Source of the DNA: Agriotes lineatus
Lineage: Eukaryota; Arthropoda; Insecta; Coleoptera; Elateridae
Assembly (NCBI GenBank): GCA_940337035.1
Contig: CALNHX010005170.1
Coordinates: forward strand, 1-64,000
Reading direction: 5' to 3'
Length of the DNA: 64,000 bases
In this document: one piece after another, positions 53,567 to 63,482 of the stretch
Layout: each line of letters opens with the position of its first letter
Position numbering within the stretch: the stretch's first letter is position 1
Position numbers and translations under genes: made by a program
Notes under the pieces: model-generated
The model's database searches: none
What the model was told of the DNA's origin: nothing
What the model saw: the letters and a program-made list of their open reading frames with translations, nothing else

Positions 53567-53822
53567 GCTTGAAGAAAATGTGCACTTTGGCCACGGCCTG
53601 CTAAATTGTGTGACAAACGTCAAGTGACATTTGTCACACAATTCAGCAGGCCGTGCTTTGGCAATTACTGTCCTTTAACTCAAATGTTTACAGAGGCGCT
53701 TAGAGAATACAACTTTTATTATGATTCTATAAAGACTTTAAGGTATCAACTTACAGAGCTCTATTAGCTATAGAATGTAAGATGTTATAGACTTCAACAG
53801 ATTTTAGAGAATAAGTCTATTA
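53567..53822. repeat. 256 bp direct repeat, right copy
   Basis: It appears identical to 40878-41133, including the hairpin (53592-53655). It starts immediately after CTCAGTGCCC, the presumed right end of Harbinger, and its end coincides exactly with the point where the hAT transposase frame is cut. Confidence 0.93.
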
Positions 53823-56100
53823 ATTTTGATATTACTATATCAAGAATATAAAAATAAAAATTGACTTTGAAATTCAACTCTGGTGATTCGATTGATTCAT
53901 CTCTATGTTCATAATAAAAAAAAACCTTTGCTTTTCTCGGTCTAACCAAGCCTACAGCTGGAAAAACACTTTCGCAGTCTATATCTTCAGCAATTTTTTT
54001 TGCCTCATTAAGCATAGCTGTAAAACTACCTTCAGATCGTATTTCAATGAAAAAAATTTGAATTTCTGTCAACATTTTTACAGTTTCTGGTAAAATAATA
54101 TTAGATTTTTGCATGATTTTGCTTACAGTGTTTATTTTTGATAAAATATTGTACCAAATTACTAGAGAACACACAAATTTATATGATTTTATTTTATTAA
54201 TTAGTGACTTTGCAAGGTTTTTTGTGTCATTGTCTCTTGATGTATCATTATAAAGGGAAAAGAGAGCATCATAAATTTTTTCTAAATTAAATCTAAGGGT
54301 TTTAATGGCATCGATTCTACTCTCCCACCGTGTATCAGATAAAGGTTTTACAGTTATGGTAGGAAGTTCTTTCATGAGAATATGCCAACGGTAGGTGGAG
54401 GCTGAAAAAAAAACATATATTTCTTGAATAATAGCAAAGAAATTTGTTACTTCAAGCGAACTTTTCGCAGCATCATTGACAACTAAATTAAGACTATGAG
54501 CTGCACAAGGGACAAAAAAGGCTCTGGGATTTATATCAAGGTTCTTTTTTGCAACCCATTATGTTTGCCTTTCATGTTGGCACCGTTGTCATATCCCTGC
54601 CCTCGCATATCCTTAATATCAATATTTAATTCTTTTAAATAATTCAATAAAAAGGCCGTTAGTCCTTCACCAGTTGTATCTGTAACTGGGCAGAACCCTA
54701 AAAAATGCTTTCTAATTTCTATACCCTTTGAAATATCATTAATGAAAACGAACCTGACAACTACAGTTATTTGTTCTTCGTGACTCACATCAGGTGTACA
54801 ATCTAATATAATTGAATAATATTTACACAATTTTAAAGTTTCGATTATATTTTGCTTGACTTTTTCACCTATTAGACAAATTAATTCATTTTGGATTTTA
54901 TCACCTAAATAATGTGGCATATTATTGGTATCTTTTTGAATTCTGCCAATATGTTCCGCCATTATACGAGCCCTAACCACTATATATTCGGCCATTCCAA
55001 TAATTTTATTTCCTTCACGTAAAAACAGAGTTTTATGATTGAACAAAAAACAATTAAGGTACAACATTTTCTTTTCGTTAAAACATGATAAGAGATCTTC
55101 GAAATCCTTAATCCTTAATCCGCGAATGCGGTGCCTTAATTGTTCTCCGTCCACTCATAAAATCCTGTTTTACGTTAGTAGAGTAAAATTATTGAAATGG
55201 CCGAATATATAGTGGTTAGGGCTCGTATTATCGAATTTTGCAATTGATTCAATTAGCTTCAAAAAATTACCATTGCCTTTTTCGAAAAGTTTTTGATTAC
55301 TTCCTCTAAAAGCTGCATTTTGTCCAGCTAAATACTATATGACACAAATGATTCTTTCAATAATTGACGTCCATCGTTTTTTTTCCAACTTAATTAAATT
55401 TTGGTTGACTGAGTCAACAGTTGTCCCTTTTTCAATCGATTTTTTTAGCTCGACCCATTTCTTAACACTCTCAAAATGCCCCTTACTTTTTTCGTGCCTG
55501 TCTAAATTTTGAGATAAGTGTCGTCAGTCAGTATAACCTTTATCATCGTTAAAAACATTATCAGTAACTTTAAATAATTTGCAACAAAAACAAAATACAG
55601 AATTATTTGACTTAGAATAAACTAACCATGTTCTAGGAACTTTTTCATTATTGCTTAATTTTTTGTCATAATAAGTAGTTGAAAAAGATCTGTTTGAATC
55701 GTCTAATGGAAATGCAATATTTTTCAATTGTAATGGCCCCAATTCAAGAATAGACATTTTAATGTTATCTGTTAAAACTTGCGGCCAAAGAGCAGGATCT
55801 TTCAATATTTCCATCCCAGCGTCTTCAGCAGCAACCTCGGTTGGTGGTGGTGAATCCGGTGTGTCCTGTGCATCCGCCTCGGATTTATTATTTACTTGCC
55901 CTATTTCTGGATTTTCCATATGCGTGTCCTTGTTCGAATCAAGCTGTTCCTCCACTTGCAGGCTTGTTGATGGTTGTTCGGCTGCAGCCGCCGTGGAAAC
56001 AAAAAATTTTTTTAAGGAGCCAGCCAGTCCTTTTTTAATTTCGTCTTTTTCGGACTTTCTTTTTCGATACTGAAAGCCGGAAAGTCTCTTTCTGCCATCG
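53823..56100 (-). pseudogene. hAT transposase, ZMYM1/TTF-finger type, 3'-truncated
   Basis: On the minus strand the protein begins MADGRKRLSGFQYRKRKSEK near 56100. A TTF-type finger region follows (RSFSTTYYDKKL, RTWLVYSKSNNSVFCFCCKL). After a stop and frameshift come HEKSKGHFESVKKWVELKK, AGQNAAFRGSNQ and GNGNFLKLIESIAKFD. After an inserted ~270 bp element: MAEHIGRIQKD, HYLGDKIQNELI (DUF4371), SIILDCTPDVSHEEQITVVV and DMRGQGYDNGANMKGKHNGL. The last part (54375-53823) includes PLSDTRWESRIDAIKTLR and PRKAKVF. The C-terminal hAT dimerisation domain is missing because the frame is cut at 53822. Inactive. Confidence 0.88.
54964..55236. mobile_element. ~270 bp inverted-repeat element inside hAT
   Basis: The left end TACGAGCCCTAACCACTATA and the complement at the right end (55190-55233) match for about 65-70 bp with few differences. 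TTA (or ATTA) flanks both sides. It interrupts the hAT frame between the IAKFD and MAEHIGRI stretches. It has no coding capacity and probably used a PIF/Harbinger-type transposase, given the TTA duplication. Confidence 0.7.
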
Positions 56101-56833
56101 GCCATCTGAATTAAGCACAAATAAATTCTAAGGATAGCGAAACAGAAAAATAAGCAGAAAAGTTCAAATGTTTAAAATAATGAAAAATACTTACGTTTTA
56201 AAACTTTCAACTTTAAAAAGCACTATATTATTTAGCTCTTGCTTGAAACGTTTAGCCTTTTTATTTCTGCTTAGTTCAGTACAATCTTACTAGCATTCAA
56301 TCGCAAACTAAACTAACCCCCAATTGCCCTTTTTAAGTTTGTTATCGTATATGCCGGCGGCATGCATGAGCATGAAGCATGTTGCAACAAAGCACAAATA
56401 CACAATTTACTCATTATTTTTGTGTCTAAAGAGGGCCGCTTAGTCTAGCTGATTTCGCTGATCTATATAGTTTCGTGTTTCATGACGCTGCACCATAGCG
56501 ACAGAGCGATAACTCGTGTGTCGGTATAATCACCGTGTACAATAGCAAACGGCACCGACGCGACGTGTTTATAATAAAAATAAATTATAAGTAATAAATT
56601 ATTATTGTATGCTTGCCGCCTTAAAAATGCAACCGTTTCTCTGTATCAATTTACCTTTATACGAAAAAAAGCCAGACACAAGACTATAACTTGATAAAAA
56701 ATGTTGCATTTTCTAATGCCGCAAGGCACAAGCATACCTATCTTAAATTTCTTTCATTTTTCATTTTGCCGCCCCAAATAGTTTGCCGCCCGGGTGCTGT
56801 GCACGCTTTGCACCCCAGGCACGGCTCGGCTCT
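56101..56833 (-). other. 5' non-coding part of the hAT element
   Basis: AT-rich sequence upstream of the hAT start codon, ending in a GC-rich terminal stretch at 56780-56834. Confidence 0.5.
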
Positions 56834-56834
56834 G
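56778..56834 (-). repeat. 5' terminal region of the hAT element
   Basis: On the minus strand it starts CAGAGCCGAGCCGTGCCTGG and runs through CACCCGGGCGGCAAAC. CAG(A/T)G-starting, GC-rich ends followed by GGCGGCAAA are characteristic of hAT elements with ZMYM-type transposases. The other end is lost. Confidence 0.6.
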
Positions 56835-57140
56835 GTAAGCACCACTCCGCTGCCGACCGAGCTTGCAAGAATCTTACCGGATAAACTTTAAATATTTTCA
56901 ACAATTTCAACACTTTCGACTACAATATATTTTTCAAAATGTATGTTTGCCTAATCTTTTTATTGACTTGTAACCCGACCGCGTCAATCATGTTGCAATA
57001 AAAATAATTAACATTCAACAGTATTCAATTACCACATACATATATGGAAGTATAAGGTCTGCACACTTGGGTGCTTGCACGTCTTCAGCTATGAACTTCA
57101 ATCTAGCTCGAAATTTCTATGAAAATATGCTTCAAAAAAA
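56835..57140. other. Short non-coding spacer
   Basis: No structure or similarity recognised. Confidence 0.4.
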
Positions 57141-57896
57141 GTTGGGCGTTATGACCAAAATCGAAATTGGGCGTTGTGACCAAGTTGGGCGTTGTGACCA
57201 AAATCGAAATTGGGCGTTGTGACCAAAATCGAAATTGGGCGTTGTGACCAAGTTGGGCGTTCTGACCAAAATCGAAATTGGGCGTTGTGACCAAAATCGA
57301 AATTGGGCGTTGTGACCAAGTTGGGCGTTCTGACCAAAATCGAAATTGGGCGTTGTGACCAAGTTGGGCGTTGTGACCAAAATCGAAATTGGGCGTTGTG
57401 ACCAAGTTGGGCTTTCTGACCAAAATCGAAATTGGGCGTTGTGACCAAGTTGGGCGTTCTGACCAAAATCGAAATTGGGCGTTGTGACCAAGTTGGGCGT
57501 TGTGACCAAAATCGAAATTGGGCGTTGTGACCAAGTTGGGCTTTCTGACCAAAATCGAAATTGGGCGTTATGACCAAGTTGGGCGTTCTGACCAAAATCG
57601 AAATTGGGCGTTGTGACCAAGTTGGGCGTTGCGACCAAAATCGAAGTTGGGCGTTATGACCGAAACGGTGGTTTAAGTGGCGTCGATAGCTCTCTCCTAT
57701 AACAGGCGTCGGTGGGCGTTGTGACCAAGTTGGGCGTTGTGACCAATATCGTTTTTGGGCGTTATGGCCAAGTTGGGCGTTGTGACCAAAATCGAAATTG
57801 GGCGTTGTGACCAAGTTGGGCGTTGTGACCAGAATCGAAGTTGGGCGTTATGACCAAATTCTGAGTTGGGGTTTGTGACCAGTGGGCGTTGTGTCA
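57141..57896. repeat. Minisatellite of alternating 25 bp and 18 bp units
   Basis: Two related units alternate: ACCAAAATCGAAATTGGGCGTTGTG (25 bp, given here in two pieces: ACCAAAATCGAAATTGG then GCGTTGTG) and ACCAAGTTGGGCGTTGTG (18 bp). The order is mostly 25-18 with some 25-25 runs. Variants include GTTCTG and GTTATG. A 50 bp unrelated piece interrupts at 57660-57712. All three minus frames stay open because no unit contains a stop, giving spurious repeat proteins. Confidence 0.96.
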
Positions 57897-57897
57897 T

Positions 57898-58230
57898 AGC
57901 CCCCTCAAGAGAAGAGCGATTGGAATTTCAAGATTAGAGCACGTCCCGAACGAAGAAATTAAACGTCGAACAAATAGTGTATTTACCAGCGCAGATAAAA
58001 TAGAATCTCGACAGCTTATATGGTATGGGCACGTTATACGAATGTCAGAAGACCGATGGCCAAAGAGAGCTTTAAACTATACGCCACAAAATAGAAGACG
58101 AAGAGGAAGACCAGCACCAACTTGGTTACAAGGTATTAGAAAGACCATGACAGATCGAGCCATAAAGAAAAAGGACTGGAGTAATAGAGAGAAATGGCGG
58201 TCGAAATGCGGGATGCGGCAAAGGCTGTAG
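57898..58230 (+). pseudogene. LINE ORF2 C-terminal fragment
   Basis: The frame carries RAIGISRLEHVPNEEIKRRT, ESRQLIWYGHVIRMSEDRWP, RRRRGRPAPTWLQGI and DRAIKKKDWSNREKWR. This is the Cys/His-poor C-terminal tail common to R1/Jockey-like LINE polymerases (WxGHVxRM...RGRPxxxWxxxI...A.DR..WR). It is 5'-truncated and starts right at the end of the minisatellite. Confidence 0.85.
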
Positions 58231-59296
58231 GAACCCCGCTGTATAATACAGTGAGAATAATGTAAGACTGTACATGGCTGAATTATGCAAAATTAGACAT
58301 AGGGAATTTACTTATTGTTACCATGGTGTTTGTAAACAAAATAACAACACAGTAATTAGAGAAAAAAAAACGACAACTGTTACTGGCATGGGTAAATTGA
58401 TTAATGCCAAAATAAAGTTGCCAATGTATAGTCTTACATTATTCACACGGTATACATATTTTAAATGATGGCAAGATATTACCATTAACGATTGGTTGAA
58501 AATATTACTCTATGAAATTTAAATTCCATTTGTTTCTCGGCATACAGGACCACTAGATTGCAGTTGTTTCCAAAAAACATGACACAGTCACTTAGATTTA
58601 ATTTGTTTCTGTCTAAATCATGAAATACCAAAATTATAAAACCAAAAAAATACTGATGAATGCAAATGCTTGCGGAATTTTTTACAAAGTTATTGGCCTT
58701 ACGATTAAATAGTTACTGTCTGCTTTGTGTTATGACACCCAGGTTGCATCCGCTAATAGTCCACCGATAATCGCCAATGTCATCTCAAAAGATGGTTTAC
58801 ACCAGTTTGTGTGTAATAGCAAATATTATCCATATCGATGTGTGGTCTATTGTTATAAGCAAAATTCAAACGTTACTTGACAACTTGAATTCGCTTTATT
58901 TCGGAAACTACAGATCTGCGACGGTTGTGGGGGAGTTTTTTTACTTCTTTCGGTGTTACAATGTACCTACATACCTCCAGAAGCCAAACAGTCGATGTAA
59001 GAAACGCCCTGTATTTGAGCAAGTATAATAAATCAATTATACCGCTTTACTTTTCTGTAAATATTTCAGAAATGAATCAACCACATTGTTACTTTGTCAT
59101 TTGAATGAAATTTACTGATAGGTACAACATAGCAAGCAGTAGTTTAATGTAATGAACAACACAACATTCATTGATGTTTCTTTGGTCTTTGAATTTTGAG
59201 AACATTTTCCAATTTTTGGGAATTTTACTCTTCATACAGTTACGTTGATTTTTAACCGCAGGTTACATTTTAGTAGGAAATTAAAGCCAAGAGAAT
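58231..59296. other. Non-coding stretch
   Basis: AT-rich. Small frames (58274, 58777) have no similarity. Nothing further recognised. Confidence 0.4.
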
Positions 59297-59530
59297 AATA
59301 GCTATTAACATATCTAGGAATGTTATGAGTATCATAACTGCCGCAGATGTTTTGAAATCCGAGCTCGTAGAGCGAGGATTTTAAAACATCTGAGGCAGTT
59401 ATGATTCATAACATCCGTGATATGTTCAATAGTTTATCGGTTGCTATATGGTTATGGTTGCCATGTAGGGTAATATTCCATTACCCTACAGATAAGTTAT
59501 GATCTAGTTACCAGCTCACTTTTGTATATG
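59297..59530. repeat. Dispersed repeat, copy with hairpin core
   Basis: Homologous to 1903-2060. A 95 bp hairpin (59320-59414) occupies the middle: ATGTTATG/CATAACAT, CATAACTGCC/GGCAGTTATG, CAGATGTTTT/AAAACATCTG, with loop GAGCTCGTAGAGCGA. The flanks match the other copy closely. Confidence 0.8.
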
Positions 59531-59730
59531 TAAACAAAGGCTTAATATCCTGAAACCGGTAAAATTACTAACCTTTTGTGAATAATTTCCAATTTGTAGG
59601 TATTTTACTTTGTAGTACATCTGCACCAAGCTACGCCAAGTTGATCTTTAACCTCCGCTTTGTTGACACTAATTTATCTAGGCTTTGTTGTTGCTATTAT
59701 TCAGTGTTATTTTCTATAATTGTACAAAAA

Positions 59731-60613
59731 ATGAACACTTTCTGCCGAACATGCCTGCAAGAAATTGAGAATTCCTCGGATACGTATAAGTTGGACGCAG
59801 TCGAGCCAAATTTAGCAGAGTTAACGTTGGGTCAAAAATTGGCAGCCTGCGTTCCGGAGCTGGTAAGCATCTCCGACTTAAAAGTAACACTACTTAAAAC
59901 TTGTACAGGTTCTAGATGTCACAAACAATGCGGTTCTATGCTGGTCGTGCACAACTGCCCTGCGATGCGCCTACGGCTTCAGACAGCAATGCCTGGAATC
60001 GGAGTCGAGGATTAAAACATACTTACGGAAGACAGCTTCCACTAGCTTGGGCGATCTTCGGCGAATTAGTGAAGAGGAAGAGGTGATAGTTGTAGATGTT
60101 TTAGACTGCAGCAGCAGTGATGACGCTGAACTCAACGTTGTCGATGTTGAAAGTGACTTGTCCAATAGTGAAGTATCGAAAAGTGTTAGTGAAGCTGCTA
60201 CAGCTAGGACTAGTCAAAGTGGCCCGAGTGATAACAGGGCAGCCAAAACTGATGAGCTTGACAAGTCGTCCTGGCCCCATTTGTTGAAAGAGTTGCTCAA
60301 CGATAAGCCATACCAATGCAGCTTGTGTAGTTATAAAACGGTAAAAATAAGCAAATACGAAGTCCATAAGCGGTTGCATTCTTTGCAGCAGTTAAGGTGC
60401 TCATGGTGTGCGTTTAGTTGTGCAAACGAGACTGATCTGGCTGATCATATAAGGATTCATGGTATGGTCAACCATAAATGCAATCGGTGCAACTACGAAA
60501 CGCCAGTGGGGGAAAATATAGCAACTCATATAAAAATCCACCAGTCTAAAGCATCCTGTGAGTGTTCCCAGTGCAACTTGCCGCGGCAACGTACTAAACG
60601 GAAGAAGATTTAA
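59731..60613 (+). CDS. ZAD-type C2H2 zinc-finger protein
   Basis: Two exons: 59731-59862 and 59909-60613, with a 46 bp intron (GTAAGC...TTGTACAG). Splicing keeps the frame (PEL then VLDV) and gives 278 residues. The N-terminal ZAD domain has CRTC at residues 5-8 and CWSC near 53-56, with LGQKLAACVPEL between, as in insect zinc-finger-associated domains that mediate dimerisation. The centre is acidic and Ser-rich. Three C2H2-type fingers follow (YQCSLCSYKT...HKRLH, LRCSWCAFSC...HIRIH, HKCNRCNYET...HIKIH), then a CECSQC remnant and a basic end (RTKRKKI). It is probably a nuclear DNA-binding regulator. It is the best candidate for a resident gene. Promoter and UTR limits are unclear. Confidence 0.92.
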
Positions 60614-60747
60614 ATTTAAATCAACTTTTGTATTTTTATGACTTATGTACGTAGTTTTTAAAACCAATTCCACATAGTGATGTTTGCGTAGATGTTATTG
60701 GGTATATCCCATGGCTAACCTTTTTTTCTGCCATAAAAACTAATGGG

Positions 60748-60896
60748 AAAACTGCAGAATCCGGGGCACATTCCCCTACTATTGTTAATATTAATTATTA
60801 TTAACCATGTTTCTCTAGTAACCATAACCAAAATTATAAGGGAAGCAAGTAAAAGGAGGCGAATTTGCCCCGGATTCTACAGTTTAGCCAAACTAA
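60748..60896. mobile_element. ~150 bp inverted-repeat element
   Basis: AAACTGCAGAATCCGGGGCA at 60758 pairs with TGCCCCGGATTCTACAGTTT ending near 60893. The inner sequence is AT-rich with TTAATATTAATTATTATTAA. It looks like a small MITE inserted just after the ZAD gene. Confidence 0.8.
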
Positions 60897-61559
60897 TTGA
60901 CCTGTATTTAAATCTTTTTCTACCCAGGTGTTACTTAGTTTGTTTATTTATTTACGGAATCAATTTAAATAGTTCATGGAACTAGATTAAAAATTTAAGA
61001 ACAAAATATTGCAATAATTAACGTTGATGTAGTAACTTTAAAAAACAGCTAACTAAAAGTGTAGAAAAAAATATTACTTCAAAATTATCTTCTTAAGTGG
61101 TTCGACACCATCAGTAGGTATATTCTTGATTTATTCAGCAAAATAAAACTTGAAACAATACCAAAGTGGACTGATTTTATAAAATTAATAAACTCAGGGT
61201 CCAGTGAAAGAGTAAAGCAGTCGAGTCGAGACTAAATGAACACAAATTTAAAGATAGCAGCGTAACAAATAAATCAAGCAAAAAATTGTCTGTTGCTAGT
61301 ATTCATGGCTAATCGTCTAATTTGTTTTAACAAAGCATATAAATTCCTACTAACCTCACAATAAAAGAAAAATTAATGTAAATACATTAAAAGCAACCAT
61401 TTCAATAAATAATATTAACTTCTCTCGAAAACTACAAAGTTAGCAAACATTTGTTGATGCAAATGTAATTTTTATTTTTAATTATCCTTTATCTAATAGA
61501 CTTGTCTGTCCGTCCGTCCGGGACGCCGTTTCAGCAGCCAAACCGTAAGAGATAGAGAA
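60897..61559. other. Non-coding stretch
   Basis: AT-rich. TCTGTCCGTCCGTCCGGGAC near 61505 is a small GC-rich run. No genes recognised. Confidence 0.4.
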
Positions 61560-61824
61560 AAAAAGTTATTAAAGTTATATGTTTGGAATGGTCATGTCAG
61601 GTCAGGAACCGAATTTCAGTCTCTAACACAAATTATTTACTTAATTATTCTAATCCTAACTTTTTAGATTAGATTCTAGGCAAATTTTATCAAGGCGAAT
61701 GCGACTGGTAGTTTGCTAACAACAGTGACGTCATATACGTACGTGTGGTGAATACGCGTTCTATTTGCAACACGGTCTTTTTTGTTTCATTAAATGAGAC
61801 ATTTGTCTCACTGGACTGCTAGTT
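61560..61824 (-). repeat. Dispersed foldback repeat, copy 2 (with 11038-11405)
   Basis: It contains GGTCATGTCAGGTCAGGAAC, AATACGCGTTCTATTTGCAA and TGAGACATTTGTCTCACTGG, ending GACTGCTAG. These are shared with 11038-11405 in opposite orientation. The central parts differ: this copy lacks the tandem 62 bp block. Confidence 0.7.
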
Positions 61825-63348
61825 GAGTGTATAATTTTAAATATAATGTTTGTACGTTTATTTTTTATTGATTTTATTTTGAATATCTTCTTTCAACATA
61901 CAGGAAACGCTTTAATTTATTTTTTATATTACAAAATCACTAGCTATTCTTGTTTATGTTCTACAAACATATTATCAAAATAATTATTGTATACTATTGT
62001 ATTACATAATACATGAAATACACAATTTCAAAAGATAGGTCCATTTTCTGTTTGCGGGAAAGGGGTTATTTGTTCTTAATTAGCATTTTTAAATCTGGCG
62101 ACTAACAAATTCTTTGCTGATGATGTGGAGAACGTGTCCACGTTATCTCTAAAGTGACGCAACAGTTGCATCCATCGCACTTTGCGTTAATAAAAGCTAA
62201 TTCTGATGAGTGGTATGAAGTGATCGCCACGAAAGACCAGTTTCTTTCGCAGTTGCAAAACTACAATTTCTGTGGGTCATAAAATGGGATCAAGTTTTAC
62301 TTCAGTGTAAGGTCGAGTGCACAACAATGGTGGAAGTGAAGAGTCAAGTCCAAATAACATGCGTTACAGTAACGAAACACAAAGATGGCATGAGACATTG
62401 CAATAAAATATAAAAACAAAGCGATAAAACTTAAACGGGGAACTGAAAATAAGCTAAATGGAAAGGGATGACAGAAGAAAAAGGTTGTTCAAACTAATGC
62501 TTGCCCATGAGATAAAACAATTAAGTTAAATTATGCGGACACAAAAGTGCAACAGCGGCGGCGGCGAAGTATTTTTATGCCAACATCGTGTTTTGTGCTT
62601 ATACCAATAATAGATTATCAGTTCAAAAACAGCAAACATGACACAAATTCAATTATATATAAGAACTTTTAATTATTTAATATTTCAATATACTTCTAAA
62701 CTCTGTGGTGTATTCATTTGTGACCAGACGCAGGCTACAATTGTCTAAGGGATAGTTAGGCCTGGATACTCCAGTCACATCTTATCTCAAAATCCTTCAT
62801 CACCTTTCATCAATTGTAAACTCCTTCAGTAAAACAACCTGGTTATATAATTGTACAATTTGTGTTCCGAAGTGCGTCCTGAACGAGTGCAAGAAATAAT
62901 CCACGGAACTACGCAAATTGTAGGCTTGCATAAATTCAAGGAGCATCGCGGACAAAGGTCGACGCCAGATTTATAGGGGGTCAATCCATTTGAAGTGATC
63001 CAATGATGGTTGCTTAACCATTATTTATTTTTTTTTTTATACCGAGTGTTTCACTTAAGGTGCTAACATAGGCAATAGCATGAGAAATCGTATATATGCA
63101 GATTCCTGCTTGCCGCTTGAATTGATGATTGCTAGTAGTGTCAATCGAAAGAGAAAAAAAATGCGCTTAATTTGATACTATTTTACTTGAATTTGTTGCT
63201 TGTTTAAGATAGAAATAGCTTAAAGACTGTAATACATATTTTACATTTTATTCAGAAAAAACAGACCAGCCATGATCAAATTTATTTATGCCAAAATAAA
63301 TGTTATTTTTTTGTATTCGCTCCCCAAACTGGTTACTTTGGAAACTGT
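61825..63348. other. Non-coding stretch
   Basis: No confident gene. A short open stretch near 62152-62280 (SHFALIKANSDEWYEV, DQFLSQLQNYNF) reads like protein but I do not recognise it and it stops quickly. The rest is AT-rich. Confidence 0.4.
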
Positions 63349-63482
63349 CTAGGATCCTCAAAATGGCCATTTAGAGGCCTTGTACTTAAAGTCGTCCTGG
63401 CAACATTTTAGCGAACTCAAACATTAGTTGCCATGACGACTTTAAGTACAAGGCCTCTAAATGGCCATTTTGAGGATCCTAG
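63349..63482. repeat. 134 bp near-perfect palindrome
   Basis: The arms 63349-63404 and 63427-63482 (56 bp each) pair with about one mismatch: CTAGGATCCTCAAAATGGCC ... GTCGTCCTGGCAAC against GTTGCCATGACGAC ... GGCCATTTTGAGGATCCTAG. The loop is 22 nt. Such symmetry suggests recent formation. Confidence 0.95.

Noticed and set aside
57103..57814. Three long minus-strand repeat-protein frames
   Set aside because: They run in all three frames over a minisatellite without stop codons; openness is a composition effect.
57141..57896. CRISPR-like array (regular repeats separated by short spacers)
   Set aside because: The spacers are themselves a second repeat unit, the sequence is eukaryotic, and no cas genes are present. 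It is a minisatellite.
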